A stretch of 64,000 bases of DNA from an uncultured Rhodospirillaceae bacterium (GTDB lineage: Bacteria > Pseudomonadota > Alphaproteobacteria > Azospirillales > Azospirillaceae). The stretch lies in the NCBI GenBank assembly GCA_937927415.1, contig CALBDS010000004.1, positions 124,001-188,000 on the forward strand, written 5' to 3'. Below the pieces are notes generated by a model. That model was not told the DNA's origin and did no database searches. It was given only the letters and a program-made list of their open reading frames with translations. Made by a program: the position numbers and the translations under genes. Shown here in pieces: positions 24,796 to 32,898 of this stretch (the stretch's first letter is position 1; every line of letters begins with the position of its first letter).

Positions 24796-25362
24796 TTATT
24801 GCCGGGGCGGCCACAGCCCCAGGGTCGCGATACAGAAATTCGTCGTGGTATAAGGCTGCATGTTGCTGTGCGGAGCACCGCCGCCGGCCGTCGAAACGGT
24901 GCTGGCTTGCAGTGCAACGGTGGGCGTCGTCCCGGCAGGCGGGGTATAATAGATCGCGGCGGTCGGGTTGGTGCCAAGCTTGGCGACCGTGGCGAACACA
25001 TTGGCACCCTTCTGTGACGGTAGGCCGGGGGTGACGGCGTTGCCCGGATCGGTGATCGCTCCGACCTGGTGGTAATGAGTCGGGACTTGGGCGGAGGTCA
25101 GCGTCACCGCATCGGTGCCGCCCTTTTCTCCCAAGGCATACGTATGGGAAATGTTCGGGTCCGCCCCCTCCATAATGGGGGTCCGCCCCCGCAGGTCGGG
25201 CAGGTTAAAGGTTTTCACCCTGTCACCGCCGTAAGTATTACCAAGCAAAGCGGCCAATGCCTGGTTTTGGGAGATCTGCAAAGTCGTGCCGTTGCACAGA
25301 GCAAAGCCTTCGGGCGCCCAATCCCACGAAAACATGCGTATTTCGCCAATAAAAGGTTCCAT
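24796..25362 (-). CDS. Phage tail collar-domain (Mdp-like) protein, copy 1
   Basis: 188 residues: MEPFIGEIRMFSWDWAPEGFALCNG, then LLGNTYGGDRVKTFNLPDLRGRTPI, the strongest match to the family consensus of the three copies. The start at 25362 follows GGAGGAGATA; the frame is open further upstream to 25440 but without a ribosome site. It is the first gene of the operon (copy 1, copy 2, copy 3, acetyltransferase). Family members are predicted secreted or fibre-like proteins of unknown role. Confidence 0.84.
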   Translation of the reverse strand: MEPFIGEIRMFSWDWAPEGFALCNGTTLQISQNQALAALLGNTYGGDRVKTFNLPDLRGRTPIMEGADPNISHTYALGEKGGTDAVTLTSAQVPTHYHQVGAITDPGNAVTPGLPSQKGANVFATVAKLGTNPTAAIYYTPPAGTTPTVALQASTVSTAGGGAPHSNMQPYTTTNFCIATLGLWPPRQ

Positions 25363-25723
25363 TATCTCCTCCGATATTAAAAATGGGCCAATCATCTGCC
25401 AGTACCGGCGACAGAACGGCGCCGGCCAAAAAAATGGCATGCCCCGAAGGGATCTGTCTATACGATTAGATGTAATTCATAAGAATCTTTACAATTATTA
25501 ATACATATGTGTGCAATGGCAATCAGCGACAGAAAAAGCTTTCGATCTTTGTTTTTAGAAGTTGTCGCGCGGCGGGGCCGCCCCGTCCGCTTTTCACAAC
25601 CGCGGGGGCGGGAACGGACGCCCCCCTTCCCGATTCTCAACCGTTGGGATAAGGTGGGGCATAGTGTCTCACGGCGGGCCCGCGGACGGGACGGGCGCAG
25701 CATGCAGAGGTCGGGGCGGTGGA
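25363..25723. promoter_or_regulatory. Divergent promoter region, collar operon / radical SAM gene
   Basis: A 361-bp gap. Its left part (25363-25560) is markedly AT-rich compared with the surroundings and contains AATACATATGT at 25500-25510, shared with 22593-22603. The right part is GC-rich again. A 179-codon open frame from 25507 has no protein-like composition and overlaps the radical SAM gene in another frame. Exact -35/-10 boxes are not clear to me. Confidence 0.5.
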
Positions 25724-27229
25724 ATGCGGTACGACATAACGCTGGTGAGCGCCATCCTTCACCTGACCGACGGCGAGGCTGTCCCCCTTGGGCCATTCTA
25801 TCTGGCCGCCGCCCTGAAAGCCGCCGGCCGGAGTGCCGAGGTGATCGACATCCAGCCGCTGGCCGACGGAAACCTTTTCGCCTGGAAGACGCTGGCCGAC
25901 GTCCTGTGTGCCGCGCAGGGGGACGTGATCGGGGTGTCGCTGCTGGGCAGCGGCCTGCCGATGGCGTTGATGGCCGTGGGCGAATACCGCAAGCGGGGCG
26001 GAAACAAGACCGTCATTTTCGGCGGCCCCGGCGCGAACGGGGTTGAAGAACGCCTGCTGGACCGTTTTCCCGGTGTGGATGTGGTGGTGCGCGGCGAGGG
26101 GGAGGAGGTTCTCCCCCGCATCCTCGACGCTCTGGAGCGGGGGGAAACGCCGTCGGGGCCGGGTGTCTTCGCCCGCGGCCCCGACGGCCGCGCGCAAGGC
26201 GCCCCCCCGGTCCGCATTGCCGACCTGGACGCTCTGCCCTGGCCCGACCGGCAGGCCTTCGCCCATTATGATCTGGCCAAGGCGCCGCTGGTCACCGCCC
26301 GCGGCTGCCCGTTCACCTGTTCCTTCTGCGACATCATCACCATGATGGGGCGCACCGTCGGTTATCGTTCCGTCGATGACGTGGTGCGGGAGATCGCCGC
26401 CATCGCCGACACCGGCCTGAACAAGATCCACATTCTGGACGATCTGTTCACCGTCAACCGCAAACGGGTGGTCGCCTTCTGCCGTGCGCTGAAGGCCGCC
26501 GGGCTGACGGTGCAATGGTCCTGCACCAGCCGCATCGACCTGCTGGACGATGCGTTGCTGGACGAAATGGCTGATGCCGGCTGCACCAGCCTTTATTTCG
26601 GCGTCGATGCCGCCACCGAAGACGGGTGGAAGCGGATCAACAAGAAACTTGGCCGCGATCAGGTCATCGCCACCATCGCCAAGACCCTGAAACGGTGCAA
26701 CGCCTGGGCCTCGTTCATCTGGGGCTATCCGTTCGAGACGTTCGAGGATTTCACCGCCCTGGTCGATCTGGCCTATGATCTGTCGGTCATGGCGCAATCC
26801 CAGCCCCATGACCTGTGGATCCAGATGCATTTCCTGGCTCCGGAACCGGCGACCCCGCTGTTCGCCGAACACGGGCACACCGTCCGTTTCGGCACGGCCA
26901 TTCCCCTGGCCTTCTGCACCGGCAAGCCCCTGCGCAGCTTCGCCGGGGTTGAGGGGTACGATGCGTGCATGGACCTGATCCGCAGCGATTCAACGCTGTT
27001 CGCCCCGTTCCACTATTACCCGTCCGAGCGGCTGATGGAAAAGCTGCTGGTTGTCCGGGCTTTTTCCCTGGACGATGCCAAACCCGCCGGCGCCGATGCG
27101 GTTCTGGCGTCGCTGCACGATGTCCACGCCCTGTCCGCCAAGGTGCGCCACATCCACGATCACAACCTGAAGGGAAGCAGCGCCCGGTTGTGGAAAGCCT
27201 TCTTGGAAAGCCGCTCACCCGCGGCATGA
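25724..27229 (+). CDS. B12-binding radical SAM protein
   Basis: 501 residues. The N-terminal 130 residues form a cobalamin-binding-like Rossmann domain (GPFYLAAALKAAG, VIGVSLLGSGLP, VIFGGPGAN). The radical SAM cluster CPFTCSFC follows (C195, C199, C202), then HILDDLFTVN and WSCTSRIDLLD as in class B-type B12/SAM enzymes. Such enzymes methylate or rearrange unactivated carbons; the substrate is unknown. It sits between the collar operon and the lasso precursor, which starts 173 bp downstream on the same strand. It could tailor the lasso peptide, but a lipid or other substrate is equally possible. Confidence 0.88.
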   Translation: MRYDITLVSAILHLTDGEAVPLGPFYLAAALKAAGRSAEVIDIQPLADGNLFAWKTLADVLCAAQGDVIGVSLLGSGLPMALMAVGEYRKRGGNKTVIFGGPGANGVEERLLDRFPGVDVVVRGEGEEVLPRILDALERGETPSGPGVFARGPDGRAQGAPPVRIADLDALPWPDRQAFAHYDLAKAPLVTARGCPFTCSFCDIITMMGRTVGYRSVDDVVREIAAIADTGLNKIHILDDLFTVNRKRVVAFCRALKAAGLTVQWSCTSRIDLLDDALLDEMADAGCTSLYFGVDAATEDGWKRINKKLGRDQVIATIAKTLKRCNAWASFIWGYPFETFEDFTALVDLAYDLSVMAQSQPHDLWIQMHFLAPEPATPLFAEHGHTVRFGTAIPLAFCTGKPLRSFAGVEGYDACMDLIRSDSTLFAPFHYYPSERLMEKLLVVRAFSLDDAKPAGADAVLASLHDVHALSAKVRHIHDHNLKGSSARLWKAFLESRSPAA

Positions 27230-27334
27230 ATTGGCAAAGCGGCGGCTGACACCTAAGAACTGGAAATTCCACCCTTTGGCTTGACAGCCACTGGGCAATC
27301 ATCTTTTTGCGGGTATCGGCGCCGGATGAAACCA

Positions 27335-27364
27335 TTGGCGTTTGCGGGGACGGACGATTATAAT
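27335..27364 (+). promoter_or_regulatory. Candidate promoter of the lasso precursor gene
   Basis: TTGGCG at 27335-27340, an 18-bp spacer and a perfect TATAAT at 27359-27364. It lies 39 bp upstream of the precursor ATG, in an AT-rich patch. Confidence 0.55.
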
Positions 27365-27402
27365 AATTTTGAGCGCGTATATCCGTTGAGAATTGGTGCG
27401 AC

Positions 27403-27573
27403 ATGACCGGGCAGCATTCCCCCTCCCACACCCAACCAGCCGAAGCCGAATCGCCGTCGGGCCGCCGTCCCTGGCACTCTCCCCAAATGGTGGATCTGAC
27501 CATCGCCATCGAAACACGCGCCTCCAGCGGTGCCCCCACGGATTCGGGGACATGGCAAAGTGCTACCGTCTGA
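27403..27573 (+). CDS. Lasso peptide precursor (A)
   Basis: A 56-codon ORF. The leader contains RRPWHSPQMVDLTIAIETR, which fits the aromatic-x2-P-x-(L/M) RRE-binding motif of lasso leaders. It ends with Thr38 at -2 and Arg39 at -1. The predicted core is residues 40-56: ASSGAPTD followed by SGTWQSATV. Ala1 and Asp8 of the core (Asp47) would form an 8-residue macrolactam, leaving a 9-residue tail with Trp and a C-terminal Val. The gene lies convergent to the cyclase gene (36 bp between ends), although all other lasso genes are on the opposite strand. No strong Shine-Dalgarno is visible. Assignment rests on motif spacing and context. Confidence 0.75.
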   Translation: MTGQHSPSHTQPAEAESPSGRRPWHSPQMVDLTIAIETRASSGAPTDSGTWQSATV

Positions 27574-27609
27574 TCGGTCGCTTTTCTGGTCGCCCAAACG
27601 GCAGACCGT

Positions 27610-29547
27610 TCACGTGTTGCCCCCCTTGGCACGCGCGATGAAGTCGATGCAGGCAAGGGCACGGGGAAGTTTGGCGCTGTAATGGACCGGGGATGGCGTG
27701 GAGAGCAGTGTCGAAGGCGACAGGCTTTCCGCCAGCCGGCGCAGTCCGTCGATGTCCAGAATGTCCGCGGCTTCCCCGATCGCTCCGGCCCGCTCCACCA
27801 GCGCCCGCACTGATTCCCGGCTGTCGTTGAGTGAATCCCGCCAATCGGCCGCCTGAAGGCCATGGGTGGGCAAGGTGAAGACCTCTTCCGGAACACGGTC
27901 GGCGAAGGCCTGCCGGAACAGGCCGCGCACGCGGCCATCCGGGCACCACGCCCCCGGCGGCAGCGAAAAACAGTACCGCACCACCGCCAGCGCCGCCGTC
28001 GGATCGCGGGTGTCGATGCCGAACAGCCCGTGCTGGGCCTTGGTCATCGTGCCGTAATCCGCCGACGTCAGCGCCTGCCCGCGGAATCCTTCGTTGCGCG
28101 GCGGGCGGAAAACCTCGCCGATTCTGTGCCGGGCGAACACCGCGCGCCATTCCCGCAGGCGGGCCGGGTTAATCGCCATGCCGTCGCTGAGATAGGGGAT
28201 GGACCGCCCGGTCAGCCGGTGCACCGCACGCCACAGCGGCGCCGGTAGAAACGGCCCCACGGTCTGCGCCACCAGATACAGAGGGAACAGCCGCCGGTCA
28301 TGCCGGGCCAAACGGCGGAACAGCCGGGCCGCGGCGACCAGCCGGCCCTGCTCCACCAGACCGGACAGGGCATAAAGACCGGAATAGCTGATGGTCATGT
28401 TGCCCCAACCGGCTTCCAGCATCACCCGCACGCCCAGGGATTTCGCCCGGCGGGCGATCCCGTCCAGCCACACCATGTTCAGCGCGTTGGTGAGCGGCCG
28501 GTCCATGGCATAATGCCAGCGCGCGAAGATCTCCGTGAAATCGCCCGGTTCGGTGGCAACGGAATGGTGGGTGATGGCGGGCCAGCCGGCAGCGGTGCGG
28601 GCGGCCACCGGCCCCTCGTCGCCATGGCGGGTCAGCGGCACCGGCCCGGAAAAACCCACCCGCGGCACCGCGGTGAAGGCGTGCAGGCCCCGCCCCCCCG
28701 CCCCCAGCAGGCGGGCCGCGGTGGTGGTCACCGCGGTGCTGTCGAACCCCGAACTCAGATGGCTGCCCACCGCCCCCACGCCGCGCAGATGCGCCCGCAC
28801 CGCACGGTCCAGCACCTCGCGCAGCCCCTCGGCATCGTCCTGCGGCGACGACGATGGGCGGACAGCGATATCGGACGGGTGCCAATAGCGTTCCAGCCGG
28901 AACCGGCCATCGGCCTCCACCCACGCCCGATGCCCCATGGGCAGCCGGCCGACCCCGGCATAAAAACTGCGCGGGTGCAGCTCCGGCATGAACACCACGG
29001 CCTCCAGCAGGGTCTGGCGATCCGGCCCCGTGGGCACCTCCGGCAACGCCAGCAGCCCCTTGGGCATGGACGCAAAGGCGAACCAGCCATCCCCGGCGTG
29101 GAAATGCAGCGGCCGGCGGCCCAGATGGTCGCGGGCCAGGAACAGCCGGCGGTCCCGGTCGTCCCACACGGCAAAGGCATAATCGCCGGCCAGCCGGTGA
29201 ACCGCATCCGCACCCCAGCGTTCCCACGCCCGCAGCACAAAGGCGGCGTCGCACAGAACCGCCGCCTCGTCCCCCGCCAGCCCCAGCCCCTCCGCCAGTT
29301 CCTCGCGGTTGTCGAGACGGACATCGGCCACCAGCACGAACCGCCCGCCGCCGCCGGTCAACGGCTGACGGTCGAAACGGTCTTCCGGCAGCAGACGCAG
29401 AAGGTGCCGGGCCAGCGCCACCGCGCCGCCGTTCCACTGGGCGGCGTGATCGGGACCGTAAAAGACCTGGGCGCGCTGGATGCGCTCCACCCGGTCACGG
29501 GCGATGGGATTGCCGTTCCACTGCCAGACGCCGGCGATTGCGGTCAT
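27610..29547 (-). CDS. Lasso peptide macrocyclase (C), asparagine-synthetase-like
   Basis: 645 residues of the AsnB fold. The N-terminus is MTAIAGVWQWNG: the catalytic Cys2 of glutamine-hydrolysing AsnB is absent, as in lasso cyclases, which use the amine of the peptide instead of ammonia. The ATP-pyrophosphatase loop is SSGFDSTAV (SxGxDS). The cyclase adenylates the Asp8 side chain and joins it to the core N-terminus. The start at 29547 overlaps the kinase stop as ATGA, showing translational coupling. It is the last gene of the minus-strand operon. Confidence 0.88.
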   Translation of the reverse strand: MTAIAGVWQWNGNPIARDRVERIQRAQVFYGPDHAAQWNGGAVALARHLLRLLPEDRFDRQPLTGGGGRFVLVADVRLDNREELAEGLGLAGDEAAVLCDAAFVLRAWERWGADAVHRLAGDYAFAVWDDRDRRLFLARDHLGRRPLHFHAGDGWFAFASMPKGLLALPEVPTGPDRQTLLEAVVFMPELHPRSFYAGVGRLPMGHRAWVEADGRFRLERYWHPSDIAVRPSSSPQDDAEGLREVLDRAVRAHLRGVGAVGSHLSSGFDSTAVTTTAARLLGAGGRGLHAFTAVPRVGFSGPVPLTRHGDEGPVAARTAAGWPAITHHSVATEPGDFTEIFARWHYAMDRPLTNALNMVWLDGIARRAKSLGVRVMLEAGWGNMTISYSGLYALSGLVEQGRLVAAARLFRRLARHDRRLFPLYLVAQTVGPFLPAPLWRAVHRLTGRSIPYLSDGMAINPARLREWRAVFARHRIGEVFRPPRNEGFRGQALTSADYGTMTKAQHGLFGIDTRDPTAALAVVRYCFSLPPGAWCPDGRVRGLFRQAFADRVPEEVFTLPTHGLQAADWRDSLNDSRESVRALVERAGAIGEAADILDIDGLRRLAESLSPSTLLSTPSPVHYSAKLPRALACIDFIARAKGGNT

Positions 29548-30476
29548 GTGCCCCCCATCCCCGCCGCTTCGGCGGCGAAATCCTCCACCAGGACGGCAAT
29601 TTCTCCCACCCGGCTGGGGTCGGACGCCCGGCGGAGCACCGCAACCGGCACGCGGGTGGCCAGGGCCGTGGCCCAGGCGAACACCCCCCGCTCCCCATCC
29701 AGCGCCCGCGCCACATCCCGCCGCATCACCATCCGATGCAGCAGAGCCGCCCCCTGACGCTGGCCCAGCCGCTCGACCCACGGCGCATCCGCCTGTTCGT
29801 CGGACGCCAGCACGATGACTCCCGCCAACGGCAGCGGTTCGGCCCGGAAGCCGTCGGGCAACGGCAGATAGGCCTTGTCACCCTGGGCAAGCACCCGCAA
29901 GGCCGGGTCCAGCGTCACGCCGGGCACCGAGTCAGGCCACAGCTTCAGCATGGGAAATCCCGTCTCCACCATCCCGGTGGCCGGATCGACGATGGCCTGA
30001 TCGTCGGCCACCAGCCGATGCCCCCGTGCCAACAGGGTGTGCGCCGTGGTTGATTTCCCCGCACCGGAATCACCGGAAACCGCCACGGCCCGTCCGCCGA
30101 CATCCACCACCGCCGCATGCAGCGGCGGCCGCCCCCGCTGGTGCCACAGCACGGATATGGCCGGGCCGAACAGGTCGGCGTGCAGCGCGGCCTCCCCGAT
30201 CGTGGGTGGGGCTTCGACCGTCATCCGGCACCCCGATTCCACCAGCACCCGCACACCGTCGGGCAGATCGAGCAACGCCACACCATCGGCATGGACCGAG
30301 ACACAGAACCGGGAGGACACCACCGGGGTCTGCGGCGGAACAATGGGTGCGAAGCGGAGCACCACATCCGCCGCCCCCTCCCGCCCGGGCGGACCGGGCA
30401 CAAGGAACGGCAGCCGGCGGTCCGACATCAGATGCAAACCGTCAAGACGATAGGTCCAGGCCGTCATGGCGTTCAT
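29544..30476 (-). CDS. HPr-kinase-like lasso tailoring kinase
   Basis: 310 residues. The C-terminal kinase domain has Walker A SGDSGAGKSTTA and the downstream LVADDQAIVD acidic motif, as in HprK. The N-terminal 100 residues are unlike HprK and resemble the lasso-associated kinases that phosphorylate the precursor, in studied cases on a C-terminal Ser. Here the precursor ends in QSATV, so the acceptor may be Ser53 or Thr55, or another target. It overlaps both neighbours by 4 nt (ATGA), the tightest coupling in the operon. Confidence 0.85.
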   Translation of the reverse strand: MNAMTAWTYRLDGLHLMSDRRLPFLVPGPPGREGAADVVLRFAPIVPPQTPVVSSRFCVSVHADGVALLDLPDGVRVLVESGCRMTVEAPPTIGEAALHADLFGPAISVLWHQRGRPPLHAAVVDVGGRAVAVSGDSGAGKSTTAHTLLARGHRLVADDQAIVDPATGMVETGFPMLKLWPDSVPGVTLDPALRVLAQGDKAYLPLPDGFRAEPLPLAGVIVLASDEQADAPWVERLGQRQGAALLHRMVMRRDVARALDGERGVFAWATALATRVPVAVLRRASDPSRVGEIAVLVEDFAAEAAGMGGT

Positions 30477-30904
30477 ACCGCCGCGGCCCCGCCATCGGAA
30501 CGCCCGAAATCGGCGACGGGGGTATAGGTGTCCGCCCCATCGGCCCCCAGCAGGACATCGCCGCCCAGCAGCAGCCAGGCGTGCGCCGTCAACCGGCCAT
30601 CGACCTTGCTCACACCGAAGCGGATCACCCCACCGCGGATGCCCCGCCGCTCCAGCAACAGGCATCCGGCCACCGCCCGCACCAGACACGAACTGGCCCA
30701 CGGCAGACGGTCGGCGGTCACCTTCACCCGCCACGCCACGCCGCGCGCCCGCGCCAACGCCTGCGGCCCCACCGTGGCCGGTTTTCGGCCGGACGGCGGC
30801 CCGAACAGCCGGCGCGCCCACCGCAGCGGACACCAAAAGACCAGAACCCAGGCGATCACCAGGAACAGGCCGGTTTCCACGCCCACAAGCGCACGCCGCA
30901 GCAT
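30473..30904 (-). CDS. Lasso leader peptidase (B2), transglutaminase-like
   Basis: 143 residues. The catalytic Cys is in SSCLVRAVAGCLLLERRG, the His in LTAHAWLLLGG, and an Asp is available just downstream (GADGADTYTPV), the Cys-His-Asp arrangement of lasso B2 cysteine proteases. B2 cleaves the leader after the -1 residue. An N-terminal hydrophobic helix (FLVIAWVLVFWCP) may tether it to the membrane. The ATG at 30904 starts 1 nt after the PqqD stop. Confidence 0.85.
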   Translation of the reverse strand: MLRRALVGVETGLFLVIAWVLVFWCPLRWARRLFGPPSGRKPATVGPQALARARGVAWRVKVTADRLPWASSCLVRAVAGCLLLERRGIRGGVIRFGVSKVDGRLTAHAWLLLGGDVLLGADGADTYTPVADFGRSDGGAAAV

Positions 30905-30905
30905 A

Positions 30906-31184
30906 TCAGGCAACCGTCCGCACCAGCTTCTTGTCATGGAGCGTGTTGAGCAGGGCCAGGACATCCCGGCGGATCACGTCCAGCGGCGCGTCATAATCCC
31001 GGAGCAGGTCGTCGCACAGAGCCTCCACCGTGACCGGGCGGGCCAGCCGGTGCCAGATGTCCGAACTGATGGCGTCCAGGCCGAAATAATTGCCGCTGTC
31101 CACGTCCATCATGACCACGTCCCCATCGACGTCGGTGGACAGCACGTCGTCGTTGGTCACCACCTGGTCATGCAATCCGATCAT
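30906..31184 (-). CDS. PqqD-like RiPP recognition element (B1)
   Basis: 92 residues of the PqqD/RRE fold: DVVMMDVDSGNYFGLDAISSDIWHRL, then VTVEALCDDLLRDYDAP and a winged-helix end. In split lasso systems B1 binds the leader and delivers it to B2 and C. The start at 31184 has GGAG 9 nt upstream; the frame is open 17 codons further (31235). It is the second gene of the operon. Confidence 0.85.
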   Translation of the reverse strand: MIGLHDQVVTNDDVLSTDVDGDVVMMDVDSGNYFGLDAISSDIWHRLARPVTVEALCDDLLRDYDAPLDVIRRDVLALLNTLHDKKLVRTVA

Positions 31185-31316
31185 CGGGAAACACTCCGTT
31201 CCAGAGCTTGAGATCAGCTTCTCCCAAACGCACACGACCTTAGCGCGACCAACAACCGGCCCGCAACCCTTTGAATTTCAGTCCCTGCGGCGGTCAAGCT
31301 TGAAAAGCCGGCGGGA

Positions 31317-32567
31317 TCAGTCTTCTTCCACCCAACGCACAATTTCCGACCGTTGGCGGGCTTTTTTGCGAACCTTGGCCCCATTGAACAACCACAATCG
31401 GATGAGACGCCAGCGCGGCAACAGGAACTGATAGCCGATGCGCAGACGGTCCCTCAGCAGGGTGTAGGCGGGGCGCGCCGGGGCATCGTCGGCGGTCACC
31501 GGCGCTGCGGTCTTGCGCCGGCCCCACGACAGCCAATCCGCCAGGGAACGGTTGCTGTTCAGCACCACGGCGACCTTGAAGGTGTTCTTATGGTCCGGGT
31601 CCCGGAAGAACCCCCGCAGATTGGGCAGCACCTCGGGAAGGCTGTCGATGACCGATACCGGCACCATTCCCCTCGGCGCCTTCTCCTGCGCCGCGGGAAC
31701 GGTGACGCCCAGCGTTCTGTCCAATTGGCACAGGCACAGCCGGGCCGCGTTGACCAGCCGGGCGCTTTCGGCCTGACGCCAGAACAGATCCCAGTCGAAC
31801 GCGCCACCGGCCCACCGCAGCACCTCCGCCAGATCCCAGACCTGGGTCAGCGAGGTTTCGCAATCATGGTGGGCGATGTGTTCGCACAGGTGCAGCAGCG
31901 TGTCTTCCGGCGGCAGCACATGGATCGGGGCCGGCAGCGACCGATGCGCGGCGGGCACGGCACGGGCCAGCACGGTGTCGGCGTCCCGCCCGCCCCGCCC
32001 ATGGGCGATGACGCTCAGCCGCCAATGGAGTTCCACCGGCAACCCCCGCCCGTCGGCGGGGCGATAGAGGGCATGGTGCTCGCCGCCGTCGCCCGTGATG
32101 ATGGCCTCGTTCAGCGGGGTGCTGCGGCGATAGCCGTGGCCGCGCAAGACCGCATCCATGGCCAACACCTGCGACGGCGACACCAGGATGTCGCAATCAC
32201 TCATGGGCCGCACCCCCGCGTGGGGATAGACCCGGTGGGCCAGATCCAGCCCCTTGAGCGCCAGAATGGGATGATCGGCCCCGGCGCAGCACGCCCGCAG
32301 CCGCGCCAGGGTCTGGAACATGACGAACAGCGCGACCTTGGCCTGCTCCTGCAACTCCCCGACCACCCACGGCGGTGCTGCCACCCCGGTCAGATCGAGC
32401 CGGCGCGCCAGGAAATGATGCCCCCGGCCCGCCCGGATCACCGCCATCAGCGGCCCCCAATCCGCATCGGTGAGGCAGGCCAGCGCCTCATCCCCTGCCG
32501 CGTCCCAGCGCAGGCAGGTCAGCAGCGGCGGATCAACCGGGCGAACTGCGGTTCCGGCGTCGTTCAT
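31317..32567 (-). CDS. Nucleotidyltransferase family protein of the lasso operon
   Basis: 416 residues of the NTP_transf_5 type. The nucleotidyltransferase core is HPILALKGLDLAHRVYPHAGVRPMSDCDILV, with the metal-binding D-x-D. HHALYRPADGRGLPVELHWRLS follows. Members occur repeatedly in kinase-containing lasso clusters, where the substrate is not established; they may nucleotidylate the peptide or the kinase product. It is the first gene of the minus-strand operon, with 132 bp before the PqqD start, so a second promoter or loose coupling is possible there. Confidence 0.82.
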   Translation of the reverse strand: MNDAGTAVRPVDPPLLTCLRWDAAGDEALACLTDADWGPLMAVIRAGRGHHFLARRLDLTGVAAPPWVVGELQEQAKVALFVMFQTLARLRACCAGADHPILALKGLDLAHRVYPHAGVRPMSDCDILVSPSQVLAMDAVLRGHGYRRSTPLNEAIITGDGGEHHALYRPADGRGLPVELHWRLSVIAHGRGGRDADTVLARAVPAAHRSLPAPIHVLPPEDTLLHLCEHIAHHDCETSLTQVWDLAEVLRWAGGAFDWDLFWRQAESARLVNAARLCLCQLDRTLGVTVPAAQEKAPRGMVPVSVIDSLPEVLPNLRGFFRDPDHKNTFKVAVVLNSNRSLADWLSWGRRKTAAPVTADDAPARPAYTLLRDRLRIGYQFLLPRWRLIRLWLFNGAKVRKKARQRSEIVRWVEED

Positions 32568-32665
32568 CCCTTTTCCACGTCCCGAGAGCGTTGCAAAAGC
32601 CCAGTTACCGGAGAGCGCATGCGAATGGCCCGGCAGGGTTTCCCGGCCAGGACCAAAACATCATA

Positions 32666-32697
32666 TTATTTATGGATCTGCTTATTTATGTATCTGC
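32666..32697. repeat. Tandem 16-bp direct repeat upstream of the lasso operon
   Basis: TTATTTATGGATCTGC at 32666-32681 is followed immediately by TTATTTATGTATCTGC at 32682-32697 (one mismatch). It lies in the 139-bp gap between the lasso operon start (32567) and the tRNA-Ser 3' end, in an AT-rich patch. It could be an operator pair or a remnant of tRNA-linked recombination. Confidence 0.55.
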
Positions 32698-32706
32698 GCG
32701 GGGCAG

Positions 32707-32796
32707 TGGCGGATGGGGGGAGATTCGAACTCCCGATACCCTTGCGGGTATGCCGCATTTCGAGTGCGGTGCATTCAACCGCTCTGCCACCCATCC
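32707..32796 (-). tRNA. tRNA-Ser(CGA)
   Basis: A 90-nt class II tRNA with encoded CCA. The acceptor stem starts GGATGGG and pairs with the CCATCC end. The anticodon stem CCGCA/TGCGG encloses CTCGAAA, anticodon CGA. The long variable arm (ATACCCGCAAGGGTAT) and TTCGAAT T-loop are typical of tRNA-Ser. Confidence 0.95.
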
Positions 32797-32898
32797 TTTG
32801 GTGCCCTGCGGTGCGAAGTGGCGCGGACCATAATCGAAAGCCCCACCCGCCGCAAGCGCCGAAATGAGGCTTCCGCAAAATTTTCCCGCCGCCCGGCC

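Noticed and set aside
23575..25362. Prophage remnant because of the phage tail collar domains
   Set aside because: There are no capsid, terminase, portal, lysis or integrase genes nearby. Collar-domain proteins of the Mdp type with GNAT and DUF6916 neighbours occur as non-phage operons.
25507..26046. 179-codon plus frame starting at ATG 25507
   Set aside because: It overlaps the radical SAM gene in another frame. It is Arg/Gly-rich after the first 20 residues and lacks a ribosome site.
27281..27286. TTGACA as the lasso precursor -35
   Set aside because: There is no matching -10 box 16-18 bp downstream. TTGGCG-N18-TATAAT at 27335-27364 fits better.
20750..32796. Genomic island integrated at tRNA-Ser
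   Set aside because: The tRNA lies at the right edge, but I found no integrase and no duplicated tRNA 3' end at the left edge. Only the 16-bp tandem repeat hints at it.
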